From the NCBI GenBank assembly GCA_021532125.1, contig JADYUX010000001.1, positions 248,001 to 312,000 on the forward strand: 64,000 nucleotides of DNA. Direction: 5' to 3'. The notes beneath the pieces are model-generated. The model was not told the origin of the DNA. It saw only the letters and a list, made by a program, of their open reading frames with translations, and did not search any database. Both the position numbers and the translations under genes were made by a program. Below, one piece after another: positions 18,970 to 33,913 of the stretch (positions within the stretch are counted from its first letter, which is position 1; every line of letters starts with the position of its first letter). The stretch comes from Arcanobacterium haemolyticum (GTDB lineage: Bacteria; Actinomycetota; Actinomycetes; Actinomycetales; Actinomycetaceae).

Positions 18970-19343
18970 TACTTCTTCTCCTTCTTGGCGCCGTAGCGGC
19001 TACGAGCCTGCTGACGGTTCTTCACGCCCTGCGTGTCGAGTGCACCGCGGATGATCTTGTAACGAACGCCAGGGAGGTCGCGGACTCGTCCACCGCGGAC
19101 GAGAACGATCGAGTGCTCCTGAAGGTTGTGGCCTTCACCGGGAATGTATGCGGTGACTTCAATCCCGGAGGACAGACGAACACGCGCCACCTTACGGAGA
19201 GCCGAGTTCGGCTTCTTCGGGGTGGTGGTGAATACGCGGGTGCAAACGCCACGACGCTGCGGGCTCCCCTTGAGGGCGGGCGTCTTGGAGGCGCCGGCCT
19301 TGCTGGTGCGGCCTTTACGGACCAGCTGCTGAATAGTTGGCAC
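18969..19343 (-). CDS. rpsL: 30S ribosomal protein S12 (Arg at position 88)
   Basis: A 124-residue decoding-centre protein. [18 protein letters not shown] carries lysine 43 and the hydroxylation-site loop is intact. In the second conserved loop the sequence is [12 protein letters not shown], with arginine at residue 88 (codon CGC), where mycobacteria, streptomycetes and E. coli have lysine (K87/K88). Exchange K88R is a classical streptomycin-resistance change. Because lysine codons need at least two changes to reach CGC, this looks fixed in the lineage rather than a recent mutation. It is the first gene of the str operon; a promoter candidate lies about 140 bp upstream. Confidence 0.98.
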   Translation of the reverse strand: MPTIQQLVRKGRTSKAGASKTPALKGSPQRRGVCTRVFTTTPKKPNSALRKVARVRLSSGIEVTAYIPGEGHNLQEHSIVLVRGGRVRDLPGVRYKIIRGALDTQGVKNRQQARSRYGAKKEKK

Positions 19344-19479
19344 TATTGCTCCTGAAAATCAGATGTTAACTCGTCTACTTTGTTCGCCGGGCCAGGCGGA
19401 TGACACCGCTCATCCTCTAGCTCAGCCGCGAGTTTTCGCGGACTGTGCGGGCCTAACCCGCGAACGGGCAACCTACACA

Positions 19480-19509
19480 AGGTTAGCCGCTGCCCGTGGA
19501 CAACGTCAA
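19480..19509 (-). promoter_or_regulatory. candidate str-operon promoter
   Basis: On the minus strand TTGACG and TAACCT are 18 bp apart. The predicted transcript would start near 19473, giving a leader of about 130 nt before rpsL with a small GCGGG/CCCGC hairpin. The -35 box matches five of six bases and the -10 fits TAnnnT. Confidence 0.5.
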
Positions 19510-19570
19510 AGGGCTAACGGCAGTGGTGGTGGGAAACACAGGCTTCCCGCTCCGCCCATAGACGGAGCAT

Positions 19571-19598
19571 GCCGGGCTGGCAGCAACACCAGCCCGGC
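19571..19598 (-). terminator. hairpin downstream of rpoC
   Basis: A 10-bp perfect stem (GCCGGGCTGG / CCAGCCCGGC) with an 8-nt loop lies 10 bp past the rpoC stop. No T-tract follows, so termination may be weak or factor-assisted and may allow read-through into the str operon. Confidence 0.55.
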
Positions 19599-19608
19599 TA
19601 GCAACGTT

Positions 19609-23493
<3,885 letters not shown>

Positions 23494-23581
23494 GATTCCT
23501 ACTTCCGTTTTGCACCGTTAAGTTCGTGAAGATGGGCTGAGAGGTGCGGGAGCCAGATGATGCTGCCTGGCTCCCGCAGCT

Positions 23582-27043
<3,462 letters not shown>

Positions 27044-27532
27044 AGGGGGTTCCTTCCCTGACGTTGGTAAGGCGTTCGACCAAACACATCGAACCCTGCT
27101 CAATCTGGGCGCCCGACCGTGTGAAAGCTCCACTACGGTAGCGCGTAAAACCGGAATTGGGCATAGCTCAAGATATGTCGGCGCAAGTATCCAATATACA
27201 CGGAAGGTATGTGCTATGCTACCCCGAACTCTGTGAGAGGGGGCACCTCGAACAACGGTGTTCTCCAGAACTTTCGCACATCGCCCGCTTCAATGCAAAC
27301 GCTGCGAGGCCTCACAAGCATTTCGGGAAATAGCCCACACGTTTCATAACGGAGTGGCCACGCTTCAACTCCGGCTCCGCAAAGTGCAGAGTGACGAACC
27401 CACTTCGCCATAATGCAGCGAAGGGCAACCTCGTCGTTTTCCCCTTTCTCCAACGTACTGTCCACCGTTGCCACAGATTCACCACCACAGGCATAACTTC
27501 GTCGTACCAGTCACGGCCAACGGCAGAAAAAA
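27044..27532 (-). other. long rpoB upstream/leader region, no gene seen
   Basis: About 490 bp separate the rplJL terminator from the rpoB start. Short open frames on both strands lack family resemblance, and one begins inside the terminator hairpin. Because the terminator closes the rplJL transcript, an rpoBC promoter must lie here, but I could not assign one with confidence. Confidence 0.5.
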
Positions 27533-27562
27533 GTGGGGTGCAAGCCTCAGCTTGCACCCCAC
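27533..27562 (-). terminator. rplJL terminator
   Basis: A perfect 13-bp stem (GTGGGGTGCAAGC / GCTTGCACCCCAC) with a 4-nt loop is followed on the minus strand by TTTTTTC. It is a textbook intrinsic terminator 60 bp after rplL, separating rplJL from rpoBC. Confidence 0.92.
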
Positions 27563-27623
27563 GATTCACGCAGCCACACCATATCGGCGCGACGCGACAT
27601 TAGAGCGGACTAAGCCGCGAAAC

Positions 27624-28013
27624 TCACTTGAGGGTGATGGTTGCGCCAGCGCCTTCGAGAGCTTCCTTAGCCTTGTCAGCGGTCTCCTTGTTGACGCCCT
27701 CGAGGACAGCCTTAGGAGCGGAGTCGACGAGTTCCTTGGCCTCCTTCAGACCGAGGGAGGTCAGGCCGCGCACCTCCTTAATAACTGCAACCTTCTTGTC
27801 GCCAACCGACTCGAGGATGACGTCGAAGGAGTCCTTCTCCTCTTCAGCGGCAGCAGCCTCGCCACCAGCGGCGGGGGCGGCGGCAACAGCAGCGACGGGA
27901 GCAGCGGCGGTAACCTCGAACTCCTCCTCGAATGCCTTGACGAAATCGTTGAGCTCAACGAGGGTGAGCTCCTTGAAAGCTGCGATGAGCTCTTCGGTGG
28001 TGAGCTTAGCCAT
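27624..28013 (-). CDS. rplL: 50S ribosomal protein L7/L12
   Basis: A 129-residue stalk protein. An N-terminal dimerisation part ([20 protein letters not shown]) is joined by an alanine-rich hinge to the C-terminal factor-binding domain ([20 protein letters not shown], then [14 protein letters not shown]). Four copies normally sit on L10 and recruit GTPase factors. ATG start with GAAGGAAGG upstream. It lies 67 bp after rplJ and is followed by a strong terminator. Confidence 0.98.
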   Translation of the reverse strand: MAKLTTEELIAAFKELTLVELNDFVKAFEEEFEVTAAAPVAAVAAAPAAGGEAAAAEEEKDSFDVILESVGDKKVAVIKEVRGLTSLGLKEAKELVDSAPKAVLEGVNKETADKAKEALEGAGATITLK

Positions 28014-28080
28014 GATGGCCTTCCTTCCTGATGCCTGCTACGCGAGCAGTCGTATCTTGTTACGTGAGTGCCGCCTGGGA

Positions 28081-28602
28081 TCAGGCAGCAGCCTCTTCCT
28101 TCGCGCGCAGCGCGTCGATGGTGCGCACCGTCTTGGATACGGGCGCCTGGAAAACGTAAGCCGCCTGGAACAGGGCAGCCTTGAGCACTCCCGCAGCCTT
28201 GCCGAGGAGAACCTCGCGAGACTCGAGATCGGCAAGCTTCTTGACGTCGTCGACAGAGAGCACATTGCCCTCAAGGACGCCGCCCTTGACGATCAGTGCC
28301 GGGTTGTCCTTAGCGAAGTCACGCAGAGCCTTTGCAGCATCAGCGACTTCACCAGTGACGAAAGCAAGAGCAGTTGGGCCGCTCAGCACGTCATCGAGAC
28401 CCTCGATGCCTGCCTGCTTTGCCGCAATGCTTGCCAGCGTGTTCTTGGCGACCTTGTACTCCGCGTTGGCACCGAACGCACGACGCAGCGTCTGGAGCTG
28501 CGCCACGGTCAGGCCGCGGTACTCAGTGAGCAGGACGGCGGTCGAGTTCTCAAAGTTTTCTTTGAGCTCAGCAATCGCTGCAGACTTGTCGGTCCGTGCC
28601 AT
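28081..28602 (-). CDS. rplJ: 50S ribosomal protein L10
   Basis: A 173-residue protein forming the base of the L7/L12 stalk. I use the ATG at 28602 (MARTDKSAAIAELKENF) because GGAGGCCCA precedes it; the open frame begins 12 codons earlier without support. TEYRGLTVAQLQTLRR and KVAKNTLASIAA are typical, and the helical C-terminus that binds L12 dimers is present. A terminator-like attenuator and an L10-leader-like RNA lie in the untranslated region, predicting autoregulation by the L10-L12 complex. Confidence 0.97.
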   Translation of the reverse strand: MARTDKSAAIAELKENFENSTAVLLTEYRGLTVAQLQTLRRAFGANAEYKVAKNTLASIAAKQAGIEGLDDVLSGPTALAFVTGEVADAAKALRDFAKDNPALIVKGGVLEGNVLSVDDVKKLADLESREVLLGKAAGVLKAALFQAAYVFQAPVSKTVRTIDALRAKEEAAA

Positions 28603-28639
28603 TGGGCCTCCTTCCGGTCGTTCACCGCAGCTACCCATG

Positions 28640-28668
28640 AAAAAAGCCCCGCGCAGGCACGCGGGGCT
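28640..28668 (-). terminator. attenuator in the rplJL leader
   Basis: A 9-bp GC-rich stem (AGCCCCGCG / CGCGGGGCT) with a 6-nt loop is followed on the minus strand by a run of T. It lies between the predicted rplJ promoter and the rplJ start codon, so it would stop transcription before the gene unless overridden. Attenuation of rplJL by L10-L12 is known in Bacillus subtilis. Confidence 0.8.
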
Positions 28669-28760
28669 CAGCCGATCTACCGACTAAATCTCGTTCACCT
28701 GCGCTGGCCTTCGATGAAGTTTAATCTCAGATAAATCTGAGAACCTGCGGTCTTTGGCAT
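28669..28760 (-). promoter_or_regulatory. L10-leader-like regulatory RNA
   Basis: The minus-strand RNA contains GCCAAAGACCGCAGGT, a perfect 7-bp hairpin (TCTCAGA / TCTGAGA at 28725-28742) and then GCGCAGGTGAACGAG. This order of conserved blocks fits the L10 leader family bound by the L10-L12 complex. It begins at the predicted transcription start and ends at the attenuator hairpin. Confidence 0.7.
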
Positions 28761-28765
28761 CACTA

Positions 28766-28794
28766 AGAATAGCTTCATAGACCGCCCGTTCCAA
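28766..28794 (-). promoter_or_regulatory. candidate rplJL promoter
   Basis: On the minus strand TTGGAA and TATTCT are 17 bp apart. The predicted start near 28759 falls exactly at the 5' edge of the L10-leader-like RNA, which supports the assignment. Confidence 0.55.
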
Positions 28795-28912
28795 GCCTGT
28801 GAGCAATTTGGTGACCGATGTCGCACCGGCTGGCCAAGGGATCGTGGACGGCACCCCTTTAGGGATGCGCCTCTCCTGTGGAGCTTATTTATCCCTTCGC
28901 CGCGCAGTGCCG

Positions 28913-29533
28913 TCAGGCCGCCGCTATCGCTCCCCTCACCCGATGAATGAGCATGTCGAGGGCGACGAGGTTGCGTCCACCTTCAGGAACGATGATGTCG
29001 GCATTGTGTTTGGACGGCTGCACATAGAGTTCATGCATCGGCTTGACCGTTTCGAGATACTGCTTCTCGACTGATTCGAGCGTCCGGCCGCGCTCAATGA
29101 CGTCGCGCTTAATACGACGCATAATGCGCACATCAGCATCGGTATCGACAAAGATCTTGATATCAAGTAAGTCGCAGATCCGCGGTTCAGCAAAGATAAG
29201 AATTCCCTCAACAATGACAACGGGTTTTGGTTCAATTCGCTCGAAACGCCCAGATGGGTTATAGATCGAATAGTCATAGATCGGGCAATCGATTGCCTGA
29301 CCTGAAATGAGGGCGCTAAGGTCGCGAACCATCGCGTCATTATCGAAGGCGTCGGGAGCATCCCAGTTGACCGCCTTACGCTCCTCGTATGTCAGATCAG
29401 GAAAAGCGCGGTAGTAGTTGTCGTGGTAGAGCACGGACGTTTGGCCCGGAAATGCGTCGCGGAGCGCCTGGGTAAGAGTGGTTTTACCGCTACCAGTTCC
29501 ACCAGCGACGCCAATAACGAGCGACTTACCCAC
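28913..29533 (-). CDS. udk: uridine kinase
   Basis: A 206-residue P-loop kinase that phosphorylates uridine and cytidine in pyrimidine salvage. GVAGGTGSGKTTL is the Walker A motif; YHDNYYRAFPDLTYEERKAVNWDAPDAFD and CPIYDYSIYNPSGRFERIEP are uridine-kinase signatures, and RRIKRDVIERGRTLESV forms the lid. I start at the GTG at 29533 because GGGAGG lies 6 nt upstream; the longer frame to 29557 lacks this. It sits between rplA and rplJ, which are usually close together, so it is an insertion in the ribosomal-protein cluster. Confidence 0.93.
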   Translation of the reverse strand: MGKSLVIGVAGGTGSGKTTLTQALRDAFPGQTSVLYHDNYYRAFPDLTYEERKAVNWDAPDAFDNDAMVRDLSALISGQAIDCPIYDYSIYNPSGRFERIEPKPVVIVEGILIFAEPRICDLLDIKIFVDTDADVRIMRRIKRDVIERGRTLESVEKQYLETVKPMHELYVQPSKHNADIIVPEGGRNLVALDMLIHRVRGAIAAA

Positions 29534-29695
29534 CTTGATCCTCCCAGCTTTGTGCACTTCCCCAAGATTACCGGAATTATCCTGAGCTCTGCCGATTCAC
29601 TTACGTGTGATCGACGACGAATACACCTCATCGCGAGCTACGTCGCGACGAGCGAAGTCAAGGAGACAGCATGTGCCGGAGGTACCAAGTAAAAT

Positions 29696-29733
29696 GAAGG
29701 CGGCTCCACAGCCGAAACTGCGAAGCCGCCTTC
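29696..29733 (-). terminator. rplKA terminator
   Basis: A 10-bp perfect stem (GAAGGCGGCT / AGCCGCCTTC) with an 18-nt loop is followed on the minus strand by CATTTTACTT. It lies 17 bp after the rplA stop. Confidence 0.75.
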
Positions 29734-29750
29734 GTGTAGTAATCCTTTAA

Positions 29751-30467
29751 TCAGGAAGCATCCTCAGAGGTGAGGTTGCGGGTCTTCGTGGTATCGAGCG
29801 GGATACCAGGACCCATTGTGGTCGAGATCGTACCCTTGAGGACGTAACGACCCTTCGAGCTTGCCGGCTTGAGGCGGAGGATCTCCTCCTGAGCGGCGGC
29901 GTAGTTCTCGACGAGCTGCTCGGCCGTGAAGGAGGTCTTGCCAACGATGAAGCCAAGGTTGCCATTGCGATCCACACGGAACTCAATACGGCCGCCCTTG
30001 ATGTCGTTAACAGCCTTTGCGACGTCCATCGTCACGGTGCCGGTCTTGGGGTTCGGCATGAGACCACGAGGGCCGAGGACGCGGCCAAGGCGACCGACCT
30101 TGCCCATCATGTCTGGGGTAGCAACTGCAGCATCGAAATCGGTGTAGCCTGCGGCGACCTTCTCGATGAGCTCGTCGCCGCCAACTTCGTCAGCACCGGC
30201 GTCGATTGCTTCCTGAGCACGCGGACCAACGGCAAAGACGATGACCCTAGCGGTCTTGCCGGTTCCGTGAGGAAGGTTGACGGTGCCACGAACCATCTGA
30301 TCGGCCTTGCGGGGGTCGACACCAAGACGGAACATGACTTCCACGGTGGCATCGAACTTGACGGTCGATGTCTCCTTGGCGAGGCGCATTGCCTCGAGGG
30401 GGCTGTAGAGGACGCCTTCAGCGATCTTCTCAGCCGAATTACGGTAGTTCTTTGAGCGCTTAGCCAT
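29751..30467 (-). CDS. rplA: 50S ribosomal protein L1
   Basis: A 238-residue protein of the L1 stalk. [19 protein letters not shown] and the [22 protein letters not shown] segment are typical, and length is normal. It helps release deacylated tRNA and in many bacteria represses its own operon by binding the mRNA. ATG at 30467 with AAGGAGAAAGC upstream. It is co-transcribed with rplK (85 bp upstream) and closed by a hairpin downstream. Confidence 0.98.
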   Translation of the reverse strand: MAKRSKNYRNSAEKIAEGVLYSPLEAMRLAKETSTVKFDATVEVMFRLGVDPRKADQMVRGTVNLPHGTGKTARVIVFAVGPRAQEAIDAGADEVGGDELIEKVAAGYTDFDAAVATPDMMGKVGRLGRVLGPRGLMPNPKTGTVTMDVAKAVNDIKGGRIEFRVDRNGNLGFIVGKTSFTAEQLVENYAAAQEEILRLKPASSKGRYVLKGTISTTMGPGIPLDTTKTRNLTSEDAS

Positions 30468-30552
30468 TCTGCTTTCTCCTTATCGAGCAGTTGTGGTCAG
30501 CGGGCCTGCGCAGGCCCTTCCACGTGCCTTTCGGCAGTTAGTACGCCTGCGA

Positions 30553-30987
30553 TCAGATCGCGTCGGTTGTGATGCCCATCGAACGTGCGGTGCCAGCAAT
30601 GATGCGGGCAGCGTTGTCGATGTCGTTGGCGTTGAGGTCAGGCTCCTTGGTCTTTGCGATCTCGCGGAGCTGATCTGCCGTGAGGTGACCAACCTTGGCC
30701 GTGTGAGGCGTGGACGAGCCCTTGGCTACACCAGCAGCCTTCTTGATGAGCTCGGCAGCCGGCGGGGTCTTGAGAACGAAGTCAAAAGAGCGATCTTCGT
30801 AAACAGTGATCTCAACCGGAACAACGTTGCCGCGCTGGGATTCTGTCGCAGCGTTGTAGGCCTTGCAGAACTCCATGATGTTGACGCCGTGCTGACCAAG
30901 CGCGGGACCAATCGGAGGTGCCGGGGTGGCAGCGCCAGCAGGAATCTGGAGCTTAATGTAACCCGAAATCTTCTTCTTCGGTGGCAT
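30553..30987 (-). CDS. rplK: 50S ribosomal protein L11
   Basis: A 144-residue protein that binds the GTPase-associated centre of 23S rRNA. The N-terminal [20 protein letters not shown] is the thiopeptide- and factor-contacting region, and the C-terminal domain ends in [11 protein letters not shown]. Normal length. ATG at 30987 with AAAAGGACCC upstream. Follows nusG by about 145 bp in the conserved order secE-nusG-rplK-rplA. Confidence 0.98.
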   Translation of the reverse strand: MPPKKKISGYIKLQIPAGAATPAPPIGPALGQHGVNIMEFCKAYNAATESQRGNVVPVEITVYEDRSFDFVLKTPPAAELIKKAAGVAKGSSTPHTAKVGHLTADQLREIAKTKEPDLNANDIDNAARIIAGTARSMGITTDAI

Positions 30988-31132
30988 GTAGGGTCCTTTT
31001 CTTGTTTCTTAACTGCCGCAATGGCATGAGCGACAGCCGTCGGGACTGTAAGCCTGTCCCCTAGGCAGGCTGCCGCGAGAGCGACAACCGACCAACAACC
31101 TTACGCGAGAAAGGGGGCTGAACGAAAGTAGC

Positions 31133-31855
31133 TCAGTCTTCTTTACGTACCTGGTTGAAGGAAAGTTCGACTGGTGTTTCTTGACCGACGAGCGTCATAA
31201 GTACTGTTAGACGCTGGTTTACAAGGTCGATTTCGGAAACTGTTGCTGGCATGCCGGCCCACGGCTCGGAGGTCAATGTCACAGCCTCGCCCTTGACGAA
31301 CGGGGCAACAAACACTGGCTTCTTACCTGTCGGCTGGCCGGCAGCCTGAGCCTCAGCAGCAGCCTCGGCTTCAATGACCGGCGTCAGCATCTTGACAACT
31401 TCGTCCTCAGTGAGGGCTACCGGCGTGCGGCCATTGCCAACAAAACCGGTGACGCCGTTGGTGGACTGGACAACTCGCCACGCATCGTCCGTCATCTCCA
31501 TGCGGATGAGGACGTAACCGGGCATCCGGACACGGGACACGAGCTTACGCTGACCGCGACGGATCTCGAAGACTTCCTCCATCGGAACTTCGATTTGGAA
31601 GATGTAATCCTCCATGTTCATCGTCTGGCGACGAACTTCGAGATCCTGGGTGACACGCTTCTCGTATCCGGAGTAGGTGTGCAGGACATACCAGCGGCCG
31701 GGCAAGCCCTTGAGCTTGGCACGGACTTCGTCCTGCGTCACGATGCCGGAACCCTCCTCCGGGGCGGCTTCGTTCGACTGTTCGGCTGCCTCAACCGTTT
31801 CGGCGGTTTCAGGCGTGGCCTCCAGCTCGTTGTCGAGCTCGAAATCCTCAGGCAC
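31133..31855 (-). CDS. nusG: transcription termination/antitermination protein NusG
   Basis: A 240-residue NusG. The first 45 or so residues are an acidic Glu/Thr-rich extension common in actinobacteria. The NGN domain follows (RWYVLHTYSGYEKRVTQDLE, IPxxxVxEIRxGQRK-like, FVGNGRTPVAL), and the C-terminal KOW domain (VKGEAVTLTSEPWAGMPATV). It binds RNA polymerase and couples it with Rho and the ribosome. GTG start at 31855 with CAGGAAC upstream. secE lies 59 bp upstream. Confidence 0.97.
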   Translation of the reverse strand: MPEDFELDNELEATPETAETVEAAEQSNEAAPEEGSGIVTQDEVRAKLKGLPGRWYVLHTYSGYEKRVTQDLEVRRQTMNMEDYIFQIEVPMEEVFEIRRGQRKLVSRVRMPGYVLIRMEMTDDAWRVVQSTNGVTGFVGNGRTPVALTEDEVVKMLTPVIEAEAAAEAQAAGQPTGKKPVFVAPFVKGEAVTLTSEPWAGMPATVSEIDLVNQRLTVLMTLVGQETPVELSFNQVRKED

Positions 31856-31914
31856 GATGTTCCTGCTTTCCTGCGTTAAGTGACGAACGGCGCAGACGCT
31901 ACGAGGCGGCTGCG

Positions 31915-32160
31915 TTATCCGAAGATCAAAAGGGTGAGGCGACCAAATGCTGCGTCGAGGAGGCCGACGAAGATCATGATGGCTGCCACGAAAAGAATCA
32001 CCGTGAGGAACATCTGGCCGAGTTCCTCGCGGGTGGGGCGCTGAACCTTCTTGAGTTCAGCCAACACCTGACGGAAGAAGAGGGCGATGCGTGCAAAGAA
32101 GCCTGCCTTCTGCGTAGCGGAGCCCTTGTGTGCGCTCTTTGCGCCTGCTGCCTCGGTCAT
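31915..32160 (-). CDS. secE: preprotein translocase subunit SecE
   Basis: An 81-residue small membrane protein. A polar N-terminus with FFRQVLAELKKVQRPTREEL (amphipathic helix) precedes a single membrane segment (MFLTVILFVAAIMIFVGLLD). This is the one-segment SecE of the SecYEG channel. ATG start at 32160. The location between tRNA-Trp and nusG is the conserved bacterial arrangement. Confidence 0.96.
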   Translation of the reverse strand: MTEAAGAKSAHKGSATQKAGFFARIALFFRQVLAELKKVQRPTREELGQMFLTVILFVAAIMIFVGLLDAAFGRLTLLIFG

Positions 32161-32199
32161 ATCGTCCTATCCGTCCGATGTTTTGCTGTATAGGTGAAG

Positions 32200-32229
32200 A
32201 AGGCGGCCCATGCCTACATGAGCCGCCTT
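32200..32229 (-). terminator. hairpin between tRNA-Trp and secE
   Basis: An 8-bp stem (AAGGCGGC / GCCGCCTT) with additional CATG/CATG pairing lies just past the 3' end of tRNA-Trp. The tail CTTCTTC is only partly T-rich. It may end the tRNA transcript or serve in processing. Confidence 0.5.
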
Positions 32230-32231
32230 AG

Positions 32232-32304
32232 CAGGGTAGGAGGGACTCGAACCCCCAACCGCCGGTTTTGGAGACCGATGCGCTACCAATTGCGCCACTA
32301 CCCT
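32232..32304 (-). tRNA. tRNA-Trp (anticodon CCA)
   Basis: A 73-nt cloverleaf. Acceptor arms AGGGTAG/CTACCCT pair fully, the anticodon loop is CTCCAAA, the T arm has GGTTCGAGTCC, and the discriminator is G. No CCA is encoded. Directly upstream of secE, as in many bacteria. Confidence 0.95.
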
Positions 32305-32619
32305 TCACTGGCTGAGCCCTGAGCATCATGCCAACAAAGCGGCATGTCCTGCCACTGAGCTCGGCACAACGTCAAAGATACTACCCTATTGGATCGCGAT
32401 TCGTCGAATAGCTCATGAGAAATGCAGTGTGATCTCGCACGGGATCCAAGATTTCCTTCTGCGAAGAAGCCCACTATTTCCAAACCTGACCAGTATTCGC
32501 CCGCGTATGTCTACCGTGTTTCTCCGCGATTTGCCGCAGTTTCCTCCACTTTCAGGCGACGAAGATTCAGGATTCGGAAACCACCGGCGATCCTTCGCGC
32601 AGCGTGCGACGATATTAGC
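32305..32619. other. divergent intergenic region, no gene seen
   Basis: This stretch of 315 bp lies between tRNA-Trp (leftward) and the aminotransferase (rightward). The frame upstream of the aminotransferase stays open through it, but the encoded residues do not resemble the family N-terminus. No clear promoter pair or structured RNA was found. Confidence 0.5.
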
Positions 32620-33825
32620 GTGACTCATTCAACGCCAGCTCGCCGGGTTTCCGCCCGGCTCGCAGCTATTCAGGAATCTGCAACACTCGCGGTGGACGCC
32701 AAGGCCAAGGCCCTCAAGGCAGCCGGACGCCCGGTGATCGGCTTCGGAGCCGGCGAACCGAACTTCCCCACCCCCGACTTCGTCGTTGAAGCAGCCGTCG
32801 AAGCTGCTCGCGACCCGAAGAACCACAAATACACGCCAGCTAAAGGCCTTCCCGAACTGCGTCAGGCTATCGCCGACAAGACGCTGCGTGACGCGGGAAT
32901 CGAGATTGATCCCAACAACATCCTCGTGACAAATGGCGGTAAGCAGGCTGTCTACGAGGCCTTTGCTGCCATTATTGACGAGGGCGATGAAGTCATTTTG
33001 CCAGCTCCGTACTGGACCACCTACCCCGAGGCGATTCGCCTGTGCGGAGGAATCCCCGTCGAGGTATTCGCGGGAGCCGATCAGGGCTATAAGGTCACCG
33101 TGGATCAGCTCGAAGCAGCGCGTACCGAAGCTACGAAGTGCCTACTCATGTGCTCTCCGTCGAATCCGACGGGCGCAATCTATAGTGCTGACGAAATTAA
33201 AGCTATCGGCACATGGGCCCTTGAGAACGGGATCTGGGTTATCACCGACGAGATCTACGAGCACCTCACCTACGGCGTCGCAATGAGCTACATCCTCAGC
33301 GAAGTCCCCGAGCTCGCAGACCAGACAATCGCTCTCAACGGCGTCGCTAAGACGTACGCAATGACCGGTTGGCGTGTGGGCTGGATGTACGGCCCCGCAG
33401 ATGTCATCAAGGCTGCGACGAACATGCAGTCCCACGCTACATCGAACGTCGCGAATGTCTCTCAGCGCGCGGCTCTTGCAGCGCTCACCGGCCCGCAGGA
33501 GATCGTCGCCCAGATGCGTGAGGCATTCAACCGCCGCCGCCTGACGATGGTAAGGATACTTCGTGAGATTCCCGGCCTCGTCGTCCCCGAACCTCAAGGC
33601 GCCTTCTACGTCTACCCCAACGTTGAGGCGCTCCTCGGCAAGGAAATCAACGGTCAGGTCGCGCACACGAGCGCCGAACTTGCAGCACTGATTCTCGACC
33701 AGGCTGAAGTTGCTGTCGTTCCCGGTGAGGCATTCGGATCGCCCGGCTACATTCGTCTCTCCTATGCCCTCGGAGATGAGGATCTCGTCGAAGGTATCTC
33801 TCGCCTCCAAAAGCTTCTCTCGTAA
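32620..33825 (+). CDS. aspC: aspartate aminotransferase (class I PLP aminotransferase)
   Basis: A 401-residue fold-type I aminotransferase. [17 protein letters not shown] opens the family, [12 protein letters not shown] is the substrate-binding stretch, [12 protein letters not shown] carries the PLP-pyridine aspartate, and the Schiff-base lysine is in [16 protein letters not shown]. It interconverts aspartate/2-oxoglutarate and oxaloacetate/glutamate. I chose the GTG at 32620; the frame is open to 32422, but homologues begin near [16 protein letters not shown]. No clear ribosome-binding site precedes the GTG, so the message may be leaderless or nearly so. The adenosine deaminase-aminotransferase-secE neighbourhood is conserved in streptomycetes. 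Confidence 0.9.
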   Translation: MTHSTPARRVSARLAAIQESATLAVDAKAKALKAAGRPVIGFGAGEPNFPTPDFVVEAAVEAARDPKNHKYTPAKGLPELRQAIADKTLRDAGIEIDPNNILVTNGGKQAVYEAFAAIIDEGDEVILPAPYWTTYPEAIRLCGGIPVEVFAGADQGYKVTVDQLEAARTEATKCLLMCSPSNPTGAIYSADEIKAIGTWALENGIWVITDEIYEHLTYGVAMSYILSEVPELADQTIALNGVAKTYAMTGWRVGWMYGPADVIKAATNMQSHATSNVANVSQRAALAALTGPQEIVAQMREAFNRRRLTMVRILREIPGLVVPEPQGAFYVYPNVEALLGKEINGQVAHTSAELAALILDQAEVAVVPGEAFGSPGYIRLSYALGDEDLVEGISRLQKLLS

Positions 33826-33842
33826 AGACGGAGAATTCGCGT

Positions 33843-33876
33843 AAGGGCGGTGCCACTTCTCCGTGGCGCCGCCCTT
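33843..33876. terminator. bidirectional terminator hairpin
   Basis: A 14-bp stem (AAGGGCGGTGCCAC / GTGGCGCCGCCCTT, one G:U) with a 6-nt loop lies between the convergent aminotransferase and kinase genes. Flanking T content is low. Confidence 0.7.
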
Positions 33877-33913
33877 CGTCGTCTATCAACGCACCCGGCC
33901 CTAGCGCCGCGAA

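Noticed and set aside
27312-27569. A short protein in the rpoB leader
   Set aside because: The frame begins inside the rplJL terminator hairpin and has no ribosome-binding site or family match.
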